Assembly (NCBI RefSeq): GCF_002479495.1
Contig: NZ_DLNQ01000010.1
Location: 73,705 to 137,704 of the forward strand
DNA length: 64,000 nucleotides
Direction of reading: 5' to 3'
Origin: Brevundimonas sp. UBA7506
GTDB lineage: Bacteria; Pseudomonadota; Alphaproteobacteria; Caulobacterales; Caulobacteraceae
Positions 18,791 through 27,810 of the stretch are shown piece after piece. Under the pieces are notes generated by a model. That model was not told the origin of the DNA and did not search any database. It was given only the letters and a program-made list of their open reading frames with translations. Every line of letters begins with the position of its first letter. Position 1 is the stretch's first letter. A program made the position numbers and the translations under genes.

Positions 18791-18961
18791 CCTTCTCCCC
18801 TTGCGGGAGAAGGTGGGCGCCGGAGGCGCTCGGATGAGGGGTGTCGGCGCGACGTTGAACGTTCTGGCGGTTCGGGCGCCGCGACGGTCGTTTAGGCCGC
18901 TGCGCTCACACCCCTCATCCGTCAGGCTTCGCCTGCCACCTTCTCCCTCAAGGGGAGAAGG
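18791..18961. repeat. Paired inverted hairpin element, family B
   Basis: Left arm 18791-18843 and right arm 18908-18961 are diverged inverted copies. Each begins with a hairpin of the type CTTCTCCCCTTGCGGGAGAAG and ends with CCCCTCATCC or its complement. It fills the space between the oxygenase gene and the ileS terminator. Same two-hairpin architecture as families A, C and D, different sequence. Confidence 0.8.
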
Positions 18962-18965
18962 AAGA

Positions 18966-18999
18966 AAAAAGGCCCCTCCGTCGAAACGAAGGGGCCTGA
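18966..18999 (-). terminator. Rho-independent terminator of ileS
   Basis: Read on the minus strand, an 11-bp stem (AGGCCCCTTCG with CGGAGGGGCCT, nearly perfect) is followed by TTTTTT. It lies just after the ileS stop at 19004. Confidence 0.85.
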
Positions 19000-19003
19000 G
19001 CCT

Positions 19004-21931
19004 TTAAGCTTTCTGAGCGTCCAGCCAGCGGACGGCGTCGGCGTCGCGGGCCGACAGGTCGGGGAAGTCGGCGTCGGAGCCGACGTCCGGCACCCGACGC
19101 CACGAGCGGGCGCACTTGGGATGGTCGGCCAGCTTGACCTCGACGGCGACGGCGTCGCCGCCGACCGTCAGTTCAGCGCCCGAGGTGCGGAAGACCTCGG
19201 CGGCGTCCAGACCCTCGAACGGGGCCAGCAGCTCAGCCGGGGCCGTGACCACCGGCCAGGCGTCCAGGGCGCCGCCGATCAGCTTGTCGCGACGCGCCGC
19301 TTCCAGCGCCTCGTTGACCACTTCCAGCACCGTGTTGACCCCGGCCCAGCGCTCGGCCTCAACCGGGTTGCGCCACTGATCGGGCGTTTCCGGGATGATA
19401 CGAGCGCAGTTGGTGCCGGCTTCCGGGAAGCGGGTGGTCCAGGCCTCATCCATGGTGAAGGGCGTCAGCGGCGCCAGCCAGGCGGTCAGGCGGCTGAAGA
19501 CCTCGTCCATCACCGTGCGCACGGCGCGGCGGCGGACGCTGTCGGGACGGTCGCAATAGAGGCTGTCCTTGCGCACGTCGAAATAGAGGGCCGACAGGTC
19601 GCCCGAGCAGAACTCCAGCACCGGACGGATCACGTCCTGGAAGCGGTATTCTTCATAGGCCTGACGCACCTGACCATCCAGTTCGTGCAGGCGGTGCAGG
19701 ATGAACTGCTCAAGCGGCGGCATCTGATCGTAGGGCAGGCGTTCGGCCTCGTCGAAGCCGTTCAGCGCGCCCAGCAGATAGCGGACCGTGTTGCGCAGCT
19801 TGCGATAGGCATCGACCGTGGTCTGCAGGATCTGCTTGCCGATGCGCTGATCGTCCGAATAGTCGACCAGGGCCACCCACAGACGCAGGATGTCGGCGCC
19901 CGACTCCTTGATGATGGTCAGGGGGTCGGTCGTGTTGCCCCGCGACTTCGACATCTTCTCCCCGTTTTCGTCCAGGGTGAAGCCGTGGGTCAGGACGGCC
20001 TTGAAGGGCGCGCGGCCGCGCGTGCCGCAGCCTTCCAGCAGGGACGACTGGAACCAGCCGCGGTGCTGGTCCGAGCCTTCCAGATAGAGGTCGGCGGGCC
20101 AGTGCGAGGGGCGGTCGCCGGCATAGCCGTGCGCGGCCGTGCGCGGGTCCAGGGTGAAGGCGTGGGTCGAGCCGCTGTCGAACCAGACGTCGAGGATGTC
20201 GGTGACCTTCTCGAAGCGCTCGGGATCGTGCGCGCCCAGGAAGTCGGCGTCGGGGGCCGAGAACCAGACGTCGGCGCCGCCCTCGGCCACGGCCTTGACG
20301 ATGCGGGCGTCGACCTCGGGGTCGTGCAGGGGCTGGCCCGTCTGCTTGTCCACGAACATGGCGAGCGGCGTGCCCCAGGCGCGCTGACGGCTGATCAGCC
20401 AGTCGGGGCGACCCTCGACCATCGAGCGGATGCGGTTCTTGCCCGCCGCGGGGTGGAAGGCGGTGGCGTCGATGGCGTTCAGGGCGCGGTCGCGCAGGGT
20501 GTTGTCGTCCTCCAGGGTCTCATCCATGCGAATGAACCACTGGGGGGTGTTGCGGAAGATGATGGGGGCCTTGGAGCGCCACGAGTGCGGATAGGAGTGC
20601 TCCATCCGGCCGCGCGCCAGCAGATTGCCGGCCTCGATCAGCTTTTCCATCACCGCGCCGTTGGCGGGGCCGAACTTGCCGGTCTTCTTGCCCTCGGTCT
20701 CCAGCACCTTGAGGCCGGCGAACAGGGGCACGTGCTCATAATAGGCGCCGTCGGGATCGACCGTGTCCGGCACCTCGCGGTGGCCGTGGGCCAGCCAGAC
20801 TGCGAAGTCGTCCGCGCCGTGGCCCGGCGCGGTGTGGACGAAGCCGGTGCCGGCGTCGTCGGTGACATGATCGCCGGCCAGCAGGGGCACGGAGAAGCCA
20901 TAGCCGCTGTCCAGCGCCGCCAGCGGGTGGGCGCATTCCAGACCCGACGGATTGATGGCGTCGACGCGGGTGAAGCCGCTGATCTTGGCCGCCTTGAACA
21001 CGTCCTCGGCCAGCTTGTCGGCGATGATGAAGCGGTCGCCCGGCTTGGCCCAGGGCTCGTAGTCCAAGCCCTCTTCCAGCGCCGTGACCTCATAGAGACC
21101 GTAGGCGATCTCTGGGCCGTAGCTGATGGCGCGGTTGGCCGGGATGGTCCAGGGCGTGGTGGTCCAGATCACCACCGAGGGCGTGGCTGCGCGGAAGGAC
21201 AGCAGGTCGTCGGGGTGGCTGTCGGTCGCGCCGACCACCGGGAACTTCACCCAGATCGTGGGCGAAACGTGATCGTGATATTCGACTTCGGCGTCGGCCA
21301 GAGCAGTGCGCTCGACCGGCGACCACATCACCGGCTTGGAGCCGCGATACAGCTGGCCCGAGTTCTTGAACTTGTGGAACTCGGCGACGATGGCCGCCTC
21401 GGACGTGAAGTCCATGGTGGCGTAGCGGTTGGCGAAGTCGCCGGTGATGCCCAGGCGCAGGAACTGGTCGCGCTGCAGGTCGATGTACTTACCGGCGTAT
21501 TCGCGGCAGGCGGTGCGGAACTCTTCTTTCGACACCTCGTCCTTGCGGCGGCCCTTGGCGCGGAACTGCTCCTCGATCTTCCACTCGATCGGCAGGCCGT
21601 GGCAGTCCCAGCCGGGGACGTAGTCGACGTCGTAGCCCAGCAGGAAGCGCGAGCGGACCACGAAGTCCTTCAGCGTCTTATTCAGGGCGTGGCCGATGTG
21701 GATGTCGCCGTTGGCGTAGGGCGGGCCGTCGTGCAGCACATAGAGGGGCGCCTTCTGGGCCTGACGCACAGCGCGCAGGTGACCATAGAGGTCGCCCCAC
21801 TGGGCCAGGATTTCCGGCTCCTTCTTCGGCAGCCCGCCCCGCATGGGGAAGGGCGTCTCGGGCAGGAAGACGGTGTCGCGATAGTCGCGGCCCGATGCGT
21901 CGGAAGCGGTGTCGTTGGTGGCGTCGGCCAT
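19004..21931 (-). CDS. ileS: Isoleucyl-tRNA synthetase
   Basis: A 975-residue class I synthetase that charges tRNA-Ile. HIGH appears as GDIHIGHALNK (about residue 78) and KMSKS as ENGEKMSKSRGNT (about 658). Editing-domain blocks such as WTTTPWTIPANRAISYG and FVHTAPGHGADDF are present. The frame remains open to 22009, but the ATG at 21931 (MADATNDTASDASGRDY) gives the usual start. No C-terminal zinc-binding cysteine cluster is visible, as in other shorter bacterial forms. The gene ends with its own terminator. Confidence 0.97.
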   Translation of the reverse strand: MADATNDTASDASGRDYRDTVFLPETPFPMRGGLPKKEPEILAQWGDLYGHLRAVRQAQKAPLYVLHDGPPYANGDIHIGHALNKTLKDFVVRSRFLLGYDVDYVPGWDCHGLPIEWKIEEQFRAKGRRKDEVSKEEFRTACREYAGKYIDLQRDQFLRLGITGDFANRYATMDFTSEAAIVAEFHKFKNSGQLYRGSKPVMWSPVERTALADAEVEYHDHVSPTIWVKFPVVGATDSHPDDLLSFRAATPSVVIWTTTPWTIPANRAISYGPEIAYGLYEVTALEEGLDYEPWAKPGDRFIIADKLAEDVFKAAKISGFTRVDAINPSGLECAHPLAALDSGYGFSVPLLAGDHVTDDAGTGFVHTAPGHGADDFAVWLAHGHREVPDTVDPDGAYYEHVPLFAGLKVLETEGKKTGKFGPANGAVMEKLIEAGNLLARGRMEHSYPHSWRSKAPIIFRNTPQWFIRMDETLEDDNTLRDRALNAIDATAFHPAAGKNRIRSMVEGRPDWLISRQRAWGTPLAMFVDKQTGQPLHDPEVDARIVKAVAEGGADVWFSAPDADFLGAHDPERFEKVTDILDVWFDSGSTHAFTLDPRTAAHGYAGDRPSHWPADLYLEGSDQHRGWFQSSLLEGCGTRGRAPFKAVLTHGFTLDENGEKMSKSRGNTTDPLTIIKESGADILRLWVALVDYSDDQRIGKQILQTTVDAYRKLRNTVRYLLGALNGFDEAERLPYDQMPPLEQFILHRLHELDGQVRQAYEEYRFQDVIRPVLEFCSGDLSALYFDVRKDSLYCDRPDSVRRRAVRTVMDEVFSRLTAWLAPLTPFTMDEAWTTRFPEAGTNCARIIPETPDQWRNPVEAERWAGVNTVLEVVNEALEAARRDKLIGGALDAWPVVTAPAELLAPFEGLDAAEVFRTSGAELTVGGDAVAVEVKLADHPKCARSWRRVPDVGSDADFPDLSARDADAVRWLDAQKA

Positions 21932-22173
21932 GGGGTAATCTTTGTCTTTAGCGCGGGCGCCGAGGAGGCGGCGCGGACGCAGTCTAGCGTGAAGGCCGTT
22001 GAACGGCATCGGCGATATTCGATCCCGACGTGCGCGGGGCTGACCAGCCCTGGCGCTACGCCGGGCGGCTAATCGAAATCGGACGGATCACGCGAACGGT
22101 CATGGTTGAAACCGTCTAGCAGACCGGGCGGCGCCTGCGCCATAGTCGATGCGAACAGACAGGAGGCGAGCGG

Positions 22174-22728
22174 ATGCGCGTTCAGGCGATGATGACGGCG
22201 GCGATTCTGGCCCTGACGGCGGCCGCCTGTTCGCCCGCCGAGGAGAAGGCCCCTGCCCCCGTCGAGGCCCCGCCGACCGGGCGCGCCGCCATCTACGCCG
22301 CCGGCGAACAGAGCGCCGAGGCCTTCGCCCGCGCCCTCTACGCCGCCCCGCCCTCGGCCACGCCAGACCCGGCGGCGGCGACGGTCAAGCCCGGTCGCGA
22401 CCCGCTCTATTCGCGCACCCTGAACGCCCTGATCGGCGTCGATTTCCGCGACGCCCAGTCCCGCGACGAGGTTCCCTATCTGAACTATGACCCCGTCTGC
22501 GCCTGTCAGGACGCCGACGGCTTCGCCCTGACCGCGCTGAAGATGACGCCTGACGGCGACAAGGCGGCCACGGCGGAGGTGACCTTCACCAACCACGGCC
22601 AGACGCAGCAACAGACGCTGAAGCTGGTCAGGGAAGGCCCCATGTGGCGTATCGCCGACATCATCGACGCCAAGGGCAAGTCCCTGCACGACACCCTGAT
22701 GGCCATCGCCGAGAAGGCCGAGGGCTGA
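22174..22728 (+). CDS. DUF3828-like lipoprotein
   Basis: A 184-residue lipoprotein with lipobox LTAAAC (Cys about residue 19) and a Pro/Ala-rich linker. The globular part with DPLYSRTLNALIG, YLNYDPVCACQDADGF and VREGPMWRIADIID resembles the DUF3828 fold (an NTF2-like small domain). Two cysteines in CAC may form a disulfide or bind metal. GGAGGCGAGCGG precedes the ATG. The function is unknown; the protein is presumably anchored in the outer or inner membrane facing the periplasm. Confidence 0.7.
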   Translation: MRVQAMMTAAILALTAAACSPAEEKAPAPVEAPPTGRAAIYAAGEQSAEAFARALYAAPPSATPDPAAATVKPGRDPLYSRTLNALIGVDFRDAQSRDEVPYLNYDPVCACQDADGFALTALKMTPDGDKAATAEVTFTNHGQTQQQTLKLVREGPMWRIADIIDAKGKSLHDTLMAIAEKAEG

Positions 22729-22850
22729 GCCCGGCAACTCCTGCGACACGCGACCGTTAGCGATCCTGTCATCATCGTGTTAAGAGCCCCGCCCTTTATA
22801 GCGGCGGCGGTGTCGCCAAGGCCTTTCAGACTTCTCAGGAGAAGCCACAC

Positions 22851-24056
22851 ATGAGCAAGGTGCTGGTTATCGGCGCAGGCGGCGTCAGCTCGGTCGCCGT
22901 CCACAAGATGGCGATGAACTCGGACATCTTCTCGCATATCACCCTGGCGAGCCGGACGAAGTCGAAGTGCGACGCCATCGCCGAATCGGTCAAGGCGCGC
23001 TTTGGCGTGACCATCGACACGGCGGCTATCGACGCCGACGATGTCGCCGCGACCACGGCCCTGATCCAGTCGGTCAAGCCGGCCCTGGTGGTCAACCTGG
23101 CCCTGCCCTATCAGGACCTGGCCATCATGGACGCCTGCCTGGCCGCCGGCGTCAACTACCTCGACACGGCCAACTATGAGCCGCGCGACGAAGCCAAGTT
23201 CGAATACAAGTGGCAGTGGGCCTATCAGGAGCGCTTCAAGGAAGCCGGCCTGATGGCGCTGCTCGGCTCGGGCTTCGACCCCGGCGTGACCTCGGTCTTC
23301 GCCACCTATACCAAGAAGCACCTGCTGGACCGGATCGACACGCTCGACATCCTGGACTGCAACGGCGGCGACACGGGCCTGCCCTTCGCCACCAACTTCA
23401 ACCCGGAAATCAACCTGCGCGAAGTGACCGCCAACTCGCGTCACTGGGAAAACGGCCAGTGGGTCGAAGGCCCGGCCCTGAGCCACAAGCAGGCCTTCGA
23501 CTTCGAGGGCGTGGGTCAGAAGAACATGTACCTCATGTACCATGAGGAACTGGAGTCGCTGGCCAAGTTCTACCCGGAAATCAAACGTATCCGCTTCTGG
23601 ATGACCTTCGGCGACAGCTACCTGAAGCACCTGGAAGTGCTGGAAAACATCGGCATGACCTCGATCGAGCCGATGATGTTCCAGGGCCGCGAGATCATCC
23701 CGATCGAGTTCCTGAAGGCCCTGCTGCCGGAACCGGCCTCGCTGGGTCCGATCACCAAGGGCAAGACGAACATCGGCACCATCGCCACGGGCGAGAAGGA
23801 CGGCGTTCAGAAGACCTTCTACGTCAAGAACATCTGCGACCACGAAGCCGCCTATGCCGAAACCGGCAACCAGGCCGTCAGCTACACCACGGGCGTTCCG
23901 GCCATGATCGGCGCGGCCATGATGCTGACCGGCACGTGGAAGGGCGACGGCGTCTTCAACATGGAGCAGTTGGACCCCGATCCCTTCATGGACATGCTGA
24001 ACAAGCATGGCCTGCCGTGGACCGTCGAGGAGCTGGACGCTCCGCTGGCCTTCTAA
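22851..24056 (+). CDS. Carboxynorspermidine/carboxyspermidine dehydrogenase (saccharopine dehydrogenase family)
   Basis: A 401-residue NADPH-dependent reductase. The N-terminal Rossmann motif VLVIGAGGVSSVAVHK is followed by LPYQDLAIMDACLAAGVNYLDTANYEP and LLGSGFDPGVTSVFATY, typical of the Lys1-like/carboxyspermidine dehydrogenase group. It condenses aspartate semialdehyde with a diamine to form the carboxy-triamine. The next gene, 18 bases downstream, is the matching decarboxylase, which fixes the pathway as the alternative spermidine/norspermidine route. AGGAGAAG upstream is a good ribosome site. Confidence 0.9.
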   Translation: MSKVLVIGAGGVSSVAVHKMAMNSDIFSHITLASRTKSKCDAIAESVKARFGVTIDTAAIDADDVAATTALIQSVKPALVVNLALPYQDLAIMDACLAAGVNYLDTANYEPRDEAKFEYKWQWAYQERFKEAGLMALLGSGFDPGVTSVFATYTKKHLLDRIDTLDILDCNGGDTGLPFATNFNPEINLREVTANSRHWENGQWVEGPALSHKQAFDFEGVGQKNMYLMYHEELESLAKFYPEIKRIRFWMTFGDSYLKHLEVLENIGMTSIEPMMFQGREIIPIEFLKALLPEPASLGPITKGKTNIGTIATGEKDGVQKTFYVKNICDHEAAYAETGNQAVSYTTGVPAMIGAAMMLTGTWKGDGVFNMEQLDPDPFMDMLNKHGLPWTVEELDAPLAF

Positions 24057-24074
24057 GACTGGGGATCAAGACAC

Positions 24075-25247
24075 ATGGAGACCCAGGCCGGTGATCCGGG
24101 CGCCTTCACGCACTTCGACCTGAACCGTGTCGCCTCGCCCGCCTTCGTGGTGGACGAGGCGGCGGTGCGGCGCAATCTGGCCGTGCTGAAGGACGTGCGC
24201 GACCGGGGCAACGCAAGGGTCCTGCTGGCGCTCAAGGCCTTCTCCATGTGGTCATTGGCGGACGTCGTCGGGGAATACCTCGACGGCGTCTGCGCCTCCG
24301 GTCTGTGGGAGGCGCGGCTGGCGCGTGAGTTCTACAAGGGCGAACTGACCACCTATTCGCCCGCCTACAAGGCCGAGGATCTGCCCGAGATCCTGCGCCT
24401 GTCCGATCACGTCATCTTCAACTCGCCCGATCAGGTAACGCGTTTCGCCGACGTGATCGCCAAGGCGCGGGCTGAGGGTCATACGTTCGAGATCGGCCTG
24501 CGGCTGAACCCCGAACATTCCGAGGGCGAGGTCGCCAAATACGACCCGGCCCAGCCCTGCTCGCGCCTGGGCTATCCCGTGTCGCAGCTGACGCCGGAAA
24601 AGATGGTCGGCATCGACGGCATCCACATCCACGCCCTTTGCGAACAGGACTTCGCGCCCCTGTCGCGCATCTGGGCGGCGGTCGAGCCCAAGCTGGCCCC
24701 GCTGCTGGGCGACGTGAAGTGGATCAACCTGGGCGGCGGCCACCACGTCACCCGCGCCGACTATCAGATCGAAGATCTGGTCGCCTTCCTCAATGACATT
24801 CAGGCGCGCTACGGCGTCACCGCCTATCTGGAGCCGGGCGAGGCCGTGGCCCTGGACGCCGGCATCCTGATCGGCGAGATCCTCGACGTCTTCGACAACG
24901 GCATGCCCATCGCCATCACCGACCTGTCGGCCACCTGCCACATGCCGGACGTGATCGAGGCCCCCTATCGCCCCGCCATGCTGCATGAGCCCGAGGACGG
25001 CGTCACGGTGCGCCTCGGCGGCCCGTCCTGCCTGGCCGGCGACATCATCGGCGACTACGTCTTCGCCGAGCGCCCCACGCCCGGAACGCGCCTCGCCTTC
25101 CTCGATCAGGCCCACTATTCGATGGTGAAGACCAACACCTTCAACGGCGTCCCCCTGCCCGCCATCGCCCTGTGGAACAGCGCCACGGACGAGCTGAAGA
25201 TGATCCGCGAGTTCGACTGGACGGAGTTCCGCGACCGGCTATCTTAG
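24075..25247 (+). CDS. nspC: Carboxynorspermidine decarboxylase
   Basis: A 390-residue PLP-dependent decarboxylase of the alanine racemase-fold (group IV) family. The PLP lysine lies in VLLALKAFSMW, followed by GLRLNPEHSE, IHIHALCEQD, INLGGGHHVTRADY, LEPGEAVALDAG and GPSCLAGDIIGDY. It removes the carboxyl group from the product of the preceding dehydrogenase to give spermidine or norspermidine. It completes a two-gene operon. Which diamine is used cannot be told from sequence. Confidence 0.92.
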   Translation: METQAGDPGAFTHFDLNRVASPAFVVDEAAVRRNLAVLKDVRDRGNARVLLALKAFSMWSLADVVGEYLDGVCASGLWEARLAREFYKGELTTYSPAYKAEDLPEILRLSDHVIFNSPDQVTRFADVIAKARAEGHTFEIGLRLNPEHSEGEVAKYDPAQPCSRLGYPVSQLTPEKMVGIDGIHIHALCEQDFAPLSRIWAAVEPKLAPLLGDVKWINLGGGHHVTRADYQIEDLVAFLNDIQARYGVTAYLEPGEAVALDAGILIGEILDVFDNGMPIAITDLSATCHMPDVIEAPYRPAMLHEPEDGVTVRLGGPSCLAGDIIGDYVFAERPTPGTRLAFLDQAHYSMVKTNTFNGVPLPAIALWNSATDELKMIREFDWTEFRDRLS

Positions 25248-25415
25248 GCCTTTTACGACGTTACGTCACCAAACCTGCCTCTGCCCAGCAAGGACGGACA
25301 ATACCGGCTCACCTTCCCTGCGTGATATAACAGGGTTCCCGCATGATTGACTTGAATGCGCGGTGACTTCAACTTGAGCGACATGTTCTAATTGAACCTT
25401 GCTTGAAGAGACATC

Positions 25416-26369
25416 ATGTCCGTTGCTGCCCTTTTCGCCGCCGCGCTTATCAGCGTCGCGCCTCAGGATTCCACGCCCTCGACTTCACTGGGCGAACCGG
25501 TTGAGGTCGAGGACATCATCGTGAACGGTCGGAGATTCGAGGAAGCGGCCGCTCGGTATGTTGGGGCGGTCGCCAATCCCGCCGGTAGTCGCGGCCTGGC
25601 GCGTTGGCGGAGCGAGGTTTGCGTCAGCGTCGCCAACCTGCAGCCAGAGGCCGCGCAACACATTATCGATCGAATATCGGCAGTCGCGATTGACCTGGGC
25701 CTCACGCCTGGCGACCCAGGATGCAAACCCAATATCATTATTTCGGTTACGGATGACCCTTCTGGCCTAGCGGCTTCGCTCGTGGGTCAGTCCTTCAGGT
25801 CTTTTCACACCGGCGGCAGCGGCACGGATCAGGGACGCGCCAAGCTTAACGCCTTCATAAGGGACGAACGCCCAGTGCGCTGGTGGCATCTCAGCTACCC
25901 TGGCAATGCCGAAACAGGCGAGCTAGCCGTGCGGTTGCCAGGTTTTTATGACGCGAAGGGCATGATGGCCGATGGGAGCGATGTTCACGCCTACGCGCCA
26001 GCAGTAAGGACGACCAGCGCATCTCGTATTCGCTCAGCCATTTCCGATTTTCTGTCCCAGGTCATCATCATCGTCGATACCGACGAGGTGGGGTCCCTCT
26101 CGCTCGACCAACTGAGCGACTACTTGTCGATGGTCGCCTTCGCCCAGATCGACCCCGCAGGGCAAACTCGGGAATTCAGCACCATTCTAAATCTGTTCGA
26201 TGAAACCGTAGCCACGCCCGCCGGTCTGACAAGTTGGGACAAGGCCTACCTCTCAGCGCTCTATCAATCTGACTTGACGCGTATCCAGATCGGCAACCAG
26301 CGGTCAGCCCTAGCCGCAGCAGCCTTGGCCGCCAAGGCAGAGGCTGATCAGCCTATGTCCGGGAACTAG
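25416..26369 (+). CDS. Secreted protein of unknown function
   Basis: A 317-residue protein with a short hydrophobic start (VAALFAAALISVA) that could be a signal peptide, then VEDIIVNGRRFEEAAARYVGAV, LARWRSEVCVSV, GCKPNIIISVTDD and RPVRWWHLSYPG, and a C-terminal helical part (SLDQLSDYLSMVAFAQI). Two cysteines, in SEVCVSV and GDPGCKPN, could pair. The coding sequence is visibly richer in A/T than its neighbours, suggesting weaker codon bias or transfer. I cannot name a family. Its stop overlaps the convergent ribF stop by 4 bases. Confidence 0.7.
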   Translation: MSVAALFAAALISVAPQDSTPSTSLGEPVEVEDIIVNGRRFEEAAARYVGAVANPAGSRGLARWRSEVCVSVANLQPEAAQHIIDRISAVAIDLGLTPGDPGCKPNIIISVTDDPSGLAASLVGQSFRSFHTGGSGTDQGRAKLNAFIRDERPVRWWHLSYPGNAETGELAVRLPGFYDAKGMMADGSDVHAYAPAVRTTSASRIRSAISDFLSQVIIIVDTDEVGSLSLDQLSDYLSMVAFAQIDPAGQTREFSTILNLFDETVATPAGLTSWDKAYLSALYQSDLTRIQIGNQRSALAAAALAAKAEADQPMSGN

Positions 26370-27301
26370 GAAGACCCGAGCACAGCCCGCGCCGCCGCCG
26401 CATCCGCCTCGATCTGCACCTTCAGCGCATCCAGCCCGTCGAACTTCATCTCGCCGCGCAGGAAGGCGACCAGTTCGGTCTCGATGGTCTGGCCGTAGAG
26501 GCTCTCATCGAAGTCCAGCAGCCAGACTTCCAGCAAGGGTGCTTCGATCTCGAACATGGGGCGGACGCCCAGGTTGGCGACGCCCTTGATCACCCGTCCG
26601 TCCGGCAGGCGGGTGCGGGTGGCGTAGACCCCATAGGCGGGGCGCATATAGTCGCCCATGGCCACGTTGGCGGTGGGCACGCCGATGGTGCGGCCGCGCT
26701 TGTCGCCGTGGATCACCTCGCCCTGGATGGAGAAGGGACGCCCCAGGATGGCGGCGGCGCGGTCCATGTCGCCGGCCTTCAGGGCCTCGCGCACAGCCGA
26801 CGACGACAGCTTCAGGCCCGAGGCGTCGTCGATGCGGTCGGTGACGGAGACGGTGAAGCCCAGGCTCTCGCCATAGGTGCGCAGCAGGGCGGGCGAACCG
26901 GAGCGGCCCTTGCCGAAGGTGAAGTCGAAGCCGACGGCGGCGTGGACGATGCCCAGACCTTCCGACAGGACGCGACGGGCGAACGCCTCGTCGCTCATCC
27001 CCGCCATCTCGGCGTCAAAGGGGATCAGGTACAGACGGTCGACGCCCAGCGGCGCAAGCGCCCGGGCCATCTGGTCCGGCGACATCAGGCGAAAGGGCGC
27101 GGCCTCGGGCTGGAAAAGGCGGCGCGGATGCGGATCGAAGCTGACGACGCCCAGCGGGACGCCCAGACGTTCAGCGGCGGCGCGGGCCGAGGCGATGACC
27201 GCCTGGTGGCCGCGATGCACCCCGTCGAAGGCGCCGACGGCCACCGCCGCCCCGCGCTGCGAGGCCGGCAGATCGCGCCAGCCGCGGATGACCTCAACCA
27301 C
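26366..27301 (-). CDS. ribF: Bifunctional riboflavin kinase/FAD synthetase
   Basis: A 311-residue RibF that makes FMN and then FAD. The N-terminal adenylyltransferase half starts with VAVGAFDGVHRGHQAVI and has FDPHPRRLF; the C-terminal kinase half shows GDKRGRTIGVPTANV and KGVANLGVRPMF. Length and domain order are standard. It is followed on the same strand by no close gene and preceded 9 bases upstream by a MaoC gene. Confidence 0.96.
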   Translation of the reverse strand: MVEVIRGWRDLPASQRGAAVAVGAFDGVHRGHQAVIASARAAAERLGVPLGVVSFDPHPRRLFQPEAAPFRLMSPDQMARALAPLGVDRLYLIPFDAEMAGMSDEAFARRVLSEGLGIVHAAVGFDFTFGKGRSGSPALLRTYGESLGFTVSVTDRIDDASGLKLSSSAVREALKAGDMDRAAAILGRPFSIQGEVIHGDKRGRTIGVPTANVAMGDYMRPAYGVYATRTRLPDGRVIKGVANLGVRPMFEIEAPLLEVWLLDFDESLYGQTIETELVAFLRGEMKFDGLDALKVQIEADAAAARAVLGSS

Positions 27302-27310
27302 CTCGGAGAC

Positions 27311-27772
27311 TCAGCGGGCCGAGGGCTTGCGGCGACGCGGCACGCGCACGACGGCGACCCCGTCCATGATCAGCTTGTCGCCGACGAAGCCCTCGCACTT
27401 CAGCTGGGCGCGGGCGCCCTCCTGATCCAGTTCGATCACCGTGATGACGATGCGGACCGAATCGCCGATGCGGACCGGGAAGTGGAAGGCCAGGGTCTGG
27501 GAAATATAGATCGACCCGGCGCCCGGCAGGATGGTGCCGACCACCGCCGAGCCGAAGGCGGCGCTGAGCAGGCCATGGGCGATGCGGCCGCGATAGGCGG
27601 TCTTGGAGGCGAACTCCTCGTCCAGATGCACCGGATTGAAGTCGTCCGACGCCTCGGCGAACAGGCGAATCCGGTCCTCGGTGACGTGGACGATCTTCTC
27701 TGCGGCCATGCCGACGTGGAGTTCGTCGAGGATGTAACCGCCCGACGGATGCTGTGTGACGTATTCGACCAT
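27311..27772 (-). CDS. MaoC family (R)-hydratase/dehydratase
   Basis: A 153-residue single hot-dog domain protein with the MaoC hydratase motif: ASDDFNPVHLDEEFASKTAYRGRIAHG supplies the catalytic Asp and His. It probably hydrates an enoyl-CoA. It sits between a HAD hydrolase and ribF on the minus strand, which gives no clear pathway. The ATG at 27772 begins MVEYVTQHP; an overlapping frame on the same strand is a shadow. Confidence 0.88.
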   Translation of the reverse strand: MVEYVTQHPSGGYILDELHVGMAAEKIVHVTEDRIRLFAEASDDFNPVHLDEEFASKTAYRGRIAHGLLSAAFGSAVVGTILPGAGSIYISQTLAFHFPVRIGDSVRIVITVIELDQEGARAQLKCEGFVGDKLIMDGVAVVRVPRRRKPSAR

Positions 27773-27810
27773 GTGCGGGCTTTACGGCAGGTGCGACGAA
27801 ATGGCGAGCC

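Noticed and set aside
19121..22072. An open frame of 983 codons antisense to ileS
   Set aside because: It is a by-product of high GC and RNY-like codon bias in ileS; the translation is low-complexity (G, V, Q, H, R, D rich) with no family motif, while ileS has all its signatures.
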